A DNA stretch of 5,221 bases, from assembly GCA_018714645.1 (NCBI GenBank), contig DVND01000136.1, positions 1 to 5,221 of the forward strand. Direction: 5' to 3'. Of this stretch, positions 1-5,221 are shown piece after piece; the stretch's first letter is position 1; every line of letters starts with the position of its first letter. The position numbers and the translations under genes are program-made. Below the pieces are notes generated by a model that was not told the DNA's origin, searched no databases, and saw nothing but the letters and a program-made list of their open reading frames with translations. The DNA comes from Candidatus Avimonoglobus intestinipullorum (GTDB lineage Bacteria; Bacillota; Clostridia; UBA1381).

Positions 1-22
1 TATTGGGCGATGAAAATTCATG

Positions 23-51
23 TTGATTTATTTACCAATTTGTAGTATAAT
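23..51 (+). promoter_or_regulatory. Sigma-A-type promoter for the zapA-led cluster
   Basis: A -35 element TTGATT (23-28, four of six consensus bases) and a perfect -10 element TATAAT (46-51) are separated by exactly 17 bases in AT-rich DNA. Transcription would begin near 57-60, giving a leader of about 44 bases before zapA. No other gap in the window holds a comparable promoter, so this is the best candidate to drive the whole cluster. The match is read directly from the sequence; activity is inferred. Confidence 0.75.
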
Positions 52-66
52 TAAAATAATAGTACC

Positions 67-85
67 CTGAGGGTGCACGCCTCGG
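67..85 (+). other. Small hairpin in the zapA 5' leader
   Basis: CTGAGG (67-72) can pair with CCTCGG (80-85), including one T-G wobble, around the 7-base loop GTGCACG. The 3' arm ends directly before the AAAGG ribosome binding sequence at 86-90, so folding would crowd but not fully hide that site. The stem is short; a role in translation control is only a possibility. Confidence 0.3.
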
Positions 86-101
86 AAAGGAATGAGAAAT
101 T

Positions 102-524
102 ATGGGAGCATATAACCGCGTACATGTGGAAATCAGGGGAAGAACGTTTAATTTGCTGGCGGACGATTCCGCGCAGTATTTGATGGGAATTGCCGGAATG
201 GTGGATGAGCGGATGAAGCAGGTCATGGAGCATAACCCGCAGTTGAATTTTGAAAAAGCGGCGCTTCTGACGGCTTTGAATTTCTGCGATGATCTTGAAA
301 AGAACAAGCTGCAGAAAAAATCTGGGCAGGAGTCCAGCGAAGATCATATCCGGGAGCAGGTCATGGAGTATGCTAAGGAATTGGAAAAGGCCACGGATGT
401 GATCAAAAACCTTGAGAAAGAGTTAGAGCGCGTCAAGAGCGAGAACAATGAACAATTGGAGAAGCTCCGGCGCGAATATGAAATAAAAGAAAAAGAGATA
501 CTGGAAATGATTGATTCGATGTAA
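102..524 (+). CDS. zapA: ZapA-like cell division protein with long coiled-coil tail
   Basis: This 140-residue protein has the ZapA fold signature. Residues 5-20 form the beta-strand start (RVHVEIRGRTFNLLA), followed by a helix with YLMGIAGMVDERM (residues 27-39). The segment ending in the helix FEKAALLTALNFCDDLEK (50-67) is the usual end of the conserved domain. Known ZapA proteins bind FtsZ in the cytoplasm and bundle its filaments in the division ring. Residues about 80-140 are highly charged (runs of E, K and R with regular leucines) and read as one long coiled coil. Bacillus ZapA has about 85 residues, so the tail is an extension. The start at 102 follows AAAGG at 86-90 with an 11-base spacer, slightly long; no better in-frame start is visible. 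It is the first gene after the promoter, and its stop codon overlaps the ribosome binding site of the next gene. Family assignment is strong; FtsZ binding is inferred. Confidence 0.92.
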   Translation: MGAYNRVHVEIRGRTFNLLADDSAQYLMGIAGMVDERMKQVMEHNPQLNFEKAALLTALNFCDDLEKNKLQKKSGQESSEDHIREQVMEYAKELEKATDVIKNLEKELERVKSENNEQLEKLRREYEIKEKEILEMIDSM

Positions 525-528
525 GGAG
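523..528 (+). promoter_or_regulatory. Ribosome binding site of the U32 gene, overlapping zapA stop
   Basis: AAGGAG shares bases with the TAA stop of zapA and lies five bases before the ATG at 534. The overlap suggests that the two genes are transcribed together and that ribosomes ending zapA can pass on to the U32 gene. Confidence 0.8.
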
Positions 529-533
529 CGTTT

Positions 534-2579
534 ATGGAATTATTAGCGCCGGCGGGTACAATAAAAGCGGCGATGGCGGCAGTTCAGAGCGGTGCGGACG
601 CAGTCTATGCCGGCGGGGGCTTTTCCGCCCGGAGGGCGGCGGAAAATTTCGATATGGAGACGCTGAAGGAAACCGTTGCGTATTGCCATCTGCGCGGCGC
701 AGCCGTGCATGCGGCGGCGAATATCCTCATTAAAGAGCGGGAGGCGGAGGCGTTTTTGGCCTATATTGGGCAGCTGAACGCCATCGGTGTCGATGCGGTG
801 ATTATTCAGGATCTGGGGATGGCAAAGGAGGTGCGCCGGCGGTTCCCGGATTTGCCGCTGCACGCGAGCACACAAATGACGGTGACGTCGCTGGAGGGCG
901 TGCGCTATTTGGAAGCATTGGGGTTTTCGCGCGTTGTGTTGGCGCGGGAATTGGACAGGCATGAAATAGAATACATCAAAAAACATGCTGCGGCGGAGAT
1001 TGAGGTGTTTTGCCATGGGGCGATCTGCGCCTGCTATTCCGGGCAATGCCTGATGAGCAGCGTGATTGGCGGGCGCAGCGGGAACCGTGGGATGTGCGCA
1101 CAGCCGTGCCGCCTGCCGTATGAATTCCTGGAAAACGGAAAAACAGTAGAACAGGGATATGTTTTAAGCCCGAAGGATATGGCGTTGATTGAAGATTTAA
1201 GGGTTTTGAAAGAAATTGGCGTGGATTCCCTGAAAATTGAAGGCCGCCTGAAACGCCCGGAATATGTGGCGGCGGTGACAGGGCTCTACAGGAAGTATAT
1301 AGACCGGGATTTATCCGTATCAGCTGCGGACATGCAGGAGCTGTTGCATGCGTTCAACAGGAGCGGCTTTACGGATTTTTATTTTCAAGGGCAATCCGGC
1401 AGAGGTATGATGAGCTACGGCCAGCCGGGAAACAGCGCGGAAAACACCTTTACCGCTGAAGTGAAAGCGCGGTGCGCAGACGGGGCGAATTTCAGGAAAG
1501 TCCCCATCTCCATCAAAGCGGAATTGCGGATGGGGCAGCCGCTCCGGCTGACATTGCGGGATGGGCAGGGCAACATGGCGTTTGCATCGGGCGGGGTTCC
1601 GGCGGAACAGGCGGAGCATAAGCCGCTGGATGCGGCGCGCCTGGAGGAGCAGCTGGAAAAATTGGGACAGACTGTTTTTGTGAGTAGAGGAACAAAAATA
1701 GAATTGGATGCGGGCGTTACCATTCCCATCAGCGATATCAATCAAACGCGGAGGGATGCGGCGGCCGCATTGGAAGCGATGCGGACAGCAACGTCCGAAC
1801 GGCGTGTGGAAGAATGCGCGCGGCTTGTATTAAAACAGCGGCCATGTGAGCCGGAGCTGAGCGTGCAGATAATGACGGAAGAACAGTTACAGGCGGCGGT
1901 CGCGTTGGGGATCCGGCGGATTTATGCGCCTGTGCGGTTTGTGCAGCGTTATGAAACTGCTGTTCCGGAATTGGTGGCGGTTTTGCCTCCGGTGGACCGG
2001 GGGGAAAGGGCCGGCGGGTTCAAACGGGTGCTGGTATCAAATTTGGGGCAGATCACTGCTTACCGGGACTGCATTTTGTACGGCGATTTCAGGCTGAACA
2101 TTATGAATTCTTCCACCTGCGCGGCCCTGGAGGGGTTTGAGCTGGTGACGCTGTCACCGGAATTGCAGCTGCGGGAACTATGTGCGGTGCAGGCCGCGGC
2201 AAAGAAAGAGTGTATCGTATATGGGCGGCTGCCGCTGATGATTTTGGGGAATTGCCCCATAAAAGCATTGACGGGAAAATGCCGCCAACATGAACAGCGC
2301 TATTCTTTAAGAGACCGCATGCATGAAACATTCCCGCTGCTTTGCAGCGGGGGGTGTTTTCCGGGCGTATATAATTCCAAGCCCTTGTTTATGGCGGATA
2401 GGCTTGAGGAGCTGAAGCGTGCGGGAATCAACGGGTTCCGGCTGGTTTTTACGGTGGAGCCGGCCGCGGAATGCACGCAGGTGATACGGGAATATCAGGA
2501 GGCCTTCTGCGGGAAGCCGGTATTGCCGCCGCCGGAAAACACTTTTACACGCGGCCATTTTTACCGCGGCGTGCAATGA
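534..2579 (+). CDS. U32 family protein with DUF3656 domain (RlhA-like)
   Basis: This 681-residue protein begins with the U32 barrel motif ELLAPAGT and GADAVYAGG (residues 2-28). It contains the full U32 signature EVFCHGAICACYSGQC (157-172), followed by GGRSGNRGMCAQPCR (179-193), SPKDM (212-216) and DSLKIEGRLKRPEY (231-244). Residues about 265-420 match the position of DUF3656. Residues about 440-660 look like a second barrel half, with YGDFRLNIMNS (516-526), YGRLPLM (563-569) and YNSKPLF (613-619). U32 proteins were named as collagenase-like peptidases. Characterised relatives instead hydroxylate RNA (TrhP on tRNA, RlhA on 23S rRNA C2501) or ubiquinone precursors (UbiU/UbiV), and UbiU/UbiV carry 4Fe-4S clusters. 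C165, C172, C188 and C192 are likely cluster ligands; a second set is C574, C583, C604 and C608. Length and domain order are closest to E. coli RlhA (about 650 residues). Family is certain; an RNA hydroxylation role is inferred, and peptidase activity is less likely. Confidence 0.93.
   Translation: MELLAPAGTIKAAMAAVQSGADAVYAGGGFSARRAAENFDMETLKETVAYCHLRGAAVHAAANILIKEREAEAFLAYIGQLNAIGVDAVIIQDLGMAKEVRRRFPDLPLHASTQMTVTSLEGVRYLEALGFSRVVLARELDRHEIEYIKKHAAAEIEVFCHGAICACYSGQCLMSSVIGGRSGNRGMCAQPCRLPYEFLENGKTVEQGYVLSPKDMALIEDLRVLKEIGVDSLKIEGRLKRPEYVAAVTGLYRKYIDRDLSVSAADMQELLHAFNRSGFTDFYFQGQSGRGMMSYGQPGNSAENTFTAEVKARCADGANFRKVPISIKAELRMGQPLRLTLRDGQGNMAFASGGVPAEQAEHKPLDAARLEEQLEKLGQTVFVSRGTKIELDAGVTIPISDINQTRRDAAAALEAMRTATSERRVEECARLVLKQRPCEPELSVQIMTEEQLQAAVALGIRRIYAPVRFVQRYETAVPELVAVLPPVDRGERAGGFKRVLVSNLGQITAYRDCILYGDFRLNIMNSSTCAALEGFELVTLSPELQLRELCAVQAAAKKECIVYGRLPLMILGNCPIKALTGKCRQHEQRYSLRDRMHETFPLLCSGGCFPGVYNSKPLFMADRLEELKRAGINGFRLVFTVEPAAECTQVIREYQEAFCGKPVLPPPENTFTRGHFYRGVQ
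621..646 (+). repeat. Inverted repeat inside the U32 gene
   Basis: TTTTCCGCC (621-629) and GGCGGAAAA (638-646) are perfect 9-base complements around an 8-base spacer. A competing inner hairpin (CCGCCC 625-630 with GGGCGG 634-639) is also possible. It lies at about codons 30-38. In a 5 kb GC-rich window one such repeat may arise by chance, so no function is assigned. Confidence 0.4.
2333..2351 (+). repeat. Strong hairpin inside the 3' part of the U32 gene
   Basis: CCCGCTGC (2333-2340) and GCAGCGGG (2344-2351) are perfect complements around a TTT loop, extendable by two wobble pairs. The hairpin sits in the codons for FPLLCSGG, beside the second cysteine pair. A short T-rich run (TGTTTT, 2355-2360) follows after three G bases, giving a faint terminator look. 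It lies inside a translated gene, so termination there is doubtful. Confidence 0.4.
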
Positions 2580-2625
2580 GCATATATTGGGAAAAAGTGG
2601 GCATACTACAGTTGGTATAAAAACA

Positions 2626-2631
2626 GAAGGG
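2626..2631 (+). promoter_or_regulatory. Ribosome binding site of maf
   Basis: GAAGGG lies 4 bases before ATG 2636 and 7 bases before ATG 2639. The second spacing is nearer the optimum, which slightly favours the internal ATG as the true start. Confidence 0.65.
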
Positions 2632-2635
2632 ATTT

Positions 2636-3232
2636 ATGATGGATCAATTGATTTTGGCGTCGGCGTCGCCGCGGAGAAAAGAACTGCTGGAACATATCGG
2701 TTTGCAATTTAAAATCTGCGTCCCGGATGTGGATGAAACACAAGTTGAAAGAAAGAACATCCCGGCGGAACTGTATGTACAGGAGCTGGCGCTTTTAAAG
2801 GCGGGTGCGGCTGCGGGGATGGTCGGCTATAAACGTAATACGCTGGTGATCGCGGCAGATACGGTTGTGTTCAAGGATCAAAAAATCCTGGGGAAACCGC
2901 AGGATGAAACGCAGGCAAAAGCGATGCTCAGAATGCTTTCCGGGGCGGAGCATGCGGTCTATACCGGGATTTGCGTCCTGCGGGCGTCTGACGGGTTTTC
3001 CGTATGTAAAGCGGTCAGGACGGCGGTGCGGTTTAAGAAATTGACGGACGATAAAATCAGCCGTTACATCCGCACGGGCGAGCCGATGGATAAAGCCGGC
3101 GCATACGGGATCCAGGGGTATGGCGCAACGTTGGTGGAAGGCATAGAAGGGGATTATTTCAACGTGGTGGGGTTGCCTCTGGCGGCGCTGGCAGAGCTGC
3201 TGGAACGGGAATTCGGATATGAAATTTTTTGA
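2636..3232 (+). CDS. maf: Maf nucleotide pyrophosphatase (dTTP/UTP type)
   Basis: This 198-residue protein is a full-length Maf. It has the N-terminal SASPRR (residues 9-14), AADTVV (73-78) with the catalytic aspartate D75, LGKP (85-88), YTG (109-111), GEPMDKAGAYGIQG (148-161) and EGDYFNVVGLPL (171-182). The EPMDKAGAYGIQG form is typical of the YhdE/MafA group, which hydrolyses dTTP, UTP and some modified nucleotides to monophosphates. The YceF group has a different motif here. In Bacillus, Maf is linked to septum control, and maf also lies just upstream of the mre genes there. Two starts are possible: ATG at 2636, or the adjacent ATG at 2639. The binding site GAAGGG (2626-2631) is 4 bases from the first and 7 from the second, so 2639 may be used; the difference is one residue. 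The 56-base gap upstream holds no terminator. Confidence 0.96.
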   Translation: MMDQLILASASPRRKELLEHIGLQFKICVPDVDETQVERKNIPAELYVQELALLKAGAAAGMVGYKRNTLVIAADTVVFKDQKILGKPQDETQAKAMLRMLSGAEHAVYTGICVLRASDGFSVCKAVRTAVRFKKLTDDKISRYIRTGEPMDKAGAYGIQGYGATLVEGIEGDYFNVVGLPLAALAELLEREFGYEIF

Positions 3233-3234
3233 TT

Positions 3235-3240
3235 GAGGAG
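3235..3240 (+). promoter_or_regulatory. Ribosome binding site deciding the mreB start
   Basis: GAGGAG lies 3 bases after the maf stop. It is 11 bases before ATG 3252 but only 2 bases before the in-frame TTG at 3243, which is too close for initiation. A GTG at 3245 is out of frame. The site therefore supports ATG 3252. Confidence 0.7.
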
Positions 3241-3251
3241 TTTTGTGGAAT

Positions 3252-4286
3252 ATGAGTCAACTGCTTTCTTTGCACCTGGGAAAAGATATCGGGATGGATT
3301 TGGGAACGGCGAATACGTTTGTCTATATAAAAGGGAAAGGGATTGTCGTCCGGGAACCGACGGTGGTCGCCCTTGATAAAGGCGACGGGCGGGTGCTGGC
3401 CGTGGGCAATCAGGCGAATGAGATGCTGGGCAGGACGCCCGAAAATATTACGGCGGTCCGGCCGATGAAGGACGGCGTGATTGCGGATTTTGACATGACC
3501 CAGTCCATGCTCAGGCTGCTGCTGCAAAAGGCTTTGGAGACGAAGCATGGGTTATCAAAGCCGCGGGTGGCCGTATGTGTGCCGGTGGGGATTACCGACG
3601 TGGAAAAACGGGCCGTGGAGGAAGCGGTGATCCAATCGGGTGCGAAGACAGTCCTGCTGCTGGAAGAACCAATGGCTGCGGCGATTGGAGCCGGGCTACC
3701 CGTGGAATTGCCGGTGGGGAACATGGTGGTCGATATCGGCGGCGGCACGACGGAAGTGGCAATTTTGTCGCTGGGGGGGATCGTGGTTGCGAAATCCTTG
3801 CGTGTTGCAGGCGATGCGGTGGATATGGCGATTGTGAATTATGTAAAAAAAGCGTACAACCTGACGATTGGCGACAGGACCGCCGAGGAAATCAAATTTG
3901 AATTGGGGTCGGCCCTGCCATATATCAATGAAGGGTACTATGAGGTGAAGGGCCGGGATATGGCAACGGGACTGCCGAAGAATATCAAGCTTTCGTCGTC
4001 GGAAGTGCGCGATGCCATTGGCGACGTTTTAAAAGAACTGGTCGGCGCCATTGTGGAGGTACTGGAAGAAACGCCGCCGGAACTGGCGGCGGATATTATG
4101 GAAAACGGCATTATGCTGACCGGCGGCGGGGCGCTGATCCGCAATCTGGATCGTTTTATTGCAACAGTGACGGGTGTTCCGGTAAAGATTGCGGAAAATC
4201 CGCTGGACTGCGCTGTGATTGGCACGGGAAAAGCTTTTGAGTATCGTGATGTCATGGATCGTTCGCTGATTGGCAGAAGAAAATAG
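3252..4286 (+). CDS. mreB: Rod-shape-determining actin homologue MreB
   Basis: From ATG 3252 this is a 344-residue MreB, the usual family length. MreB forms ATP-bound filaments on the inner membrane face that guide the cell-wall elongation machinery. The actin-fold nucleotide motifs are all present: phosphate 1 DLGTANT (residues 16-22), LEEPMAAAIGAGLP (137-150), phosphate 2 DIGGGTTEVA (161-170), IGDRTAEEIK (206-215), the adenosine motif MLTGGGALIRNLD (288-300) and AVIGTGKA (321-328). RPMKDGVIADF (70-80) and TPPELAADIM (274-283) are also typical. The N-terminus MSQLLSLHLG is more hydrophobic than that of Bacillus MreB and could help membrane contact. An in-frame TTG at 3243 would add three residues (M-W-N) but lies too close to the binding site. 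Position before mreC identifies it as MreB rather than the paralogues Mbl or MreBH. It starts 19 bases after maf, with no radC between them. Confidence 0.97.
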   Translation: MSQLLSLHLGKDIGMDLGTANTFVYIKGKGIVVREPTVVALDKGDGRVLAVGNQANEMLGRTPENITAVRPMKDGVIADFDMTQSMLRLLLQKALETKHGLSKPRVAVCVPVGITDVEKRAVEEAVIQSGAKTVLLLEEPMAAAIGAGLPVELPVGNMVVDIGGGTTEVAILSLGGIVVAKSLRVAGDAVDMAIVNYVKKAYNLTIGDRTAEEIKFELGSALPYINEGYYEVKGRDMATGLPKNIKLSSSEVRDAIGDVLKELVGAIVEVLEETPPELAADIMENGIMLTGGGALIRNLDRFIATVTGVPVKIAENPLDCAVIGTGKAFEYRDVMDRSLIGRRK

Positions 4287-4288
4287 CT

Positions 4289-4293
4289 GGAAG
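4289..4293 (+). promoter_or_regulatory. Ribosome binding site deciding the mreC start
   Basis: GGAAG lies 8 bases before ATG 4302, a good spacing. The alternative in-frame GTG at 4293 overlaps this site and has only weak purine-rich sequence (AGAAG) further upstream, so ATG 4302 is preferred. Confidence 0.6.
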
Positions 4294-4301
4294 TGAAAAA
4301 A

Positions 4302-5189
4302 ATGTCTTTTTTTAAAAATAAATACGTAATTACCTTATTGGCCGTGATTGTGATTGCGGCGGTGGTTGCGGTGCTTTCGAGGCTTGGGAACAATGCTGTT
4401 TCCAATGTTGTCAACGCGGTGATTACGCCGGTTCAATCCCTGCTTGCGAAGGCCGCAGTCCCGATAGACAATATTGTCCGGGACTGGCGGGATCTGCAGC
4501 AATATAAAGATGAAAATACGGAATTGAAGCGGGACAATGCCGCATTAAAACGGGAAAACCGCAGCGTGGAGGAATATAAAAAAGAAAATGACCGCCTGCG
4601 CAGGCTGCTGGGTATACAAGAACGGCTGGAGGGCTGCAAAACAGTGGCGGCGGAAATCATCGGGTATGAACCGAACAACTGGTTTGACACGATGGTAATC
4701 GATAAAGGCACAAATGAAGGGATTGCCGTCTCGGATGTTGTTATCAGCGCGGACGGCGTTGTGGGGCGGATCAGCGAAGTGGGGCTGAACTGGTCCAGAA
4801 TATCGACGATTATCAACGCGGATCATGCGGTTGGCGTGCGGATCACCAGGACCGGCGATATCGGCGTGCTGGAAGGGGACAACCAGCTGGCAAGAGAAAA
4901 CAGGTGCAAACTGGACTACATTGTACAGAATGCCTCTATTTTAGAGGGCGACATTTTGGAAACGTCAGGGGAAGGCGGGATATATCCGCCGGGGCTGATT
5001 GTGGGAAAGGTGTCTGCGCTGCATATGGACAGTACGGGGCGGATCCGGGAAGCTGTGGTGGAACCGGCTGTGGATTTAAACAGCCTGCACGAGGTGCTTG
5101 TTATGACGGAGTGGACGGTGACGGAAGAACGCCCGGTTGAAACGCCGCGGCCGTCGGAAACGCCTGGTATGGATGAAAATGCGGATTGA
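4302..5189 (+). CDS. mreC: Rod-shape-determining protein MreC
   Basis: From ATG 4302 this is a 295-residue MreC. It has a short cytoplasmic start (SFFKNK), one membrane segment (residues about 8-26, rich in I, A and V), a coiled coil (about 62-105, with ELKRDNAALKRENRSVEEY) and the extracytoplasmic beta domains (about 112-270). Conserved family stretches include NNWFDTMVIDKGTNEGI (125-141), DGVVGRISEVG (151-161) and SGEGGIYPPGLIVGKV (222-237). MreC dimerises through the coiled coil and couples MreB filaments in the cytoplasm to wall-synthesis enzymes outside. The last 25 residues (rich in E, P and T) form a short, probably disordered tail. It starts 15 bases after mreB. An in-frame GTG at 4293 would add three residues (M-K-K) that would also suit a membrane anchor, so the start is not fully settled. 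Runs of seven A and seven T flank the start codon. Confidence 0.96.
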   Translation: MSFFKNKYVITLLAVIVIAAVVAVLSRLGNNAVSNVVNAVITPVQSLLAKAAVPIDNIVRDWRDLQQYKDENTELKRDNAALKRENRSVEEYKKENDRLRRLLGIQERLEGCKTVAAEIIGYEPNNWFDTMVIDKGTNEGIAVSDVVISADGVVGRISEVGLNWSRISTIINADHAVGVRITRTGDIGVLEGDNQLARENRCKLDYIVQNASILEGDILETSGEGGIYPPGLIVGKVSALHMDSTGRIREAVVEPAVDLNSLHEVLVMTEWTVTEERPVETPRPSETPGMDENAD

Positions 5190-5201
5190 GGGGGAACATT
5201 C

Positions 5202-5221
5202 ATGAAAAAGTTTAAAATTTT
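5202..5221 (+). CDS. Start of the next gene, probably mreD (cut by window end)
   Basis: Only the first codons are present (MKKFKI plus two bases). The ATG at 5202 has a strong ribosome binding site, GGGGGA at 5190-5195, with a 6-base spacer, and begins 12 bases after the mreC stop. In most mre clusters the gene after mreC is mreD, a small membrane protein of the elongation complex, and a lysine-rich cytoplasmic start would fit. The identity rests on gene order alone; the start of a gene is well supported. Confidence 0.6.

Noticed and set aside
1..45. Tail of an upstream gene ending at TAG 43-45
   Set aside because: The 14-codon open stretch has no recognisable protein end, overlaps the promoter, and the other two frames stop early. 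It is best read as non-coding leader.
92..115. Seven-codon upstream open frame overlapping the zapA start
   Set aside because: Its ATG lies one base after the AAAGG sequence, too close for initiation, and the peptide has no attenuator-like composition.
543..1046. Long antisense open frame opposite the U32 gene
   Set aside because: It is a shadow caused by GC-biased codons; the peptide shows no family pattern and the + strand gene is unambiguous.
1756..1770. Near-perfect palindrome ATGCGGC-G-GCCGCAT
   Set aside because: It lies in alanine-rich GC codons (D-A-A-A-A-L) where such symmetry is expected; no second copy or operator-like context was seen.
2613..2621. Extended -10 promoter (TGGTATAAA) before maf
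   Set aside because: Transcription would start near 2627-2629, inside or after the maf ribosome binding site at 2626-2631, and no -35 element is present at the right distance.
3041..3069. Internal promoter for mreB (TTGACG, 17 bases, TTACAT)
   Set aside because: The -35 is good but the -10 matches only three of six bases, and the sequence is ordinary maf coding DNA.
3845..3851. A7 run in mreB in the phase of a programmed -1 frameshift site
   Set aside because: There is no upstream ribosome-binding-like stimulator and no clear downstream stem. Shifting would give a truncated MreB with a 16-residue tail; the codons are normal for V-K-K.
3938..4414. Antisense open frame opposite the mreB end and mreC start
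   Set aside because: It lies over two conserved genes and has a low-complexity S/T/P/I composition typical of a shadow frame.

Overview
The window is a compact, co-directional stretch of bacterial chromosome, about half G+C, with every gene on the + strand. It contains a complete zapA-like gene, a large U32-family gene, maf, mreB, mreC and the first bases of the next gene, which by position is probably mreD. The order maf-mreB-mreC, the canonical Gram-positive-type MreB and the ZapA plus U32 pairing suggest a member of the Bacillota, most likely a rod-shaped or elongated Clostridia-class bacterium. The species cannot be named from this sequence. The + strand is visibly rich in G over C, as expected of a leading-strand segment.

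Layout: bases 1-101 are a non-coding, AT-rich leader with a good sigma-A-type promoter (TTGATT, 17 bp, TATAAT) and a small leader hairpin. ZapA follows at 102-524, then the U32/DUF3656 protein at 534-2579, whose ribosome binding site overlaps the zapA stop codon. A 56-base gap, the longest after the leader, precedes maf (2636-3232). mreB (3252-4286), mreC (4302-5189) and the start of the next gene (from 5202) follow with gaps of 12 to 19 bases. I saw no intrinsic terminator in any gap, so transcription from the promoter at 23-51 could run through the whole cluster into mreD.

Together the genes link cell division (ZapA, an FtsZ-ring partner), cell elongation (the MreB filament and its membrane partner MreC) and growth housekeeping (Maf, a nucleotide pyrophosphatase associated with division control in Bacillus). 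They also include a U32 protein whose closest characterised relative by architecture is the 23S rRNA hydroxylation factor RlhA. maf next to mreBCD is a classic arrangement. Compared with Bacillus subtilis, radC is missing between maf and mreB, and zapA and the U32 gene are attached upstream.

I do not see a new biological system here. There are no mobile elements, CRISPR arrays, RNA genes or toxin-antitoxin modules. The points most worth a second look are the two cysteine quartets in the U32 protein, the combined division/elongation/RNA-modification gene order, the long coiled-coil tail of ZapA, and the start regions of mreB and mreC.
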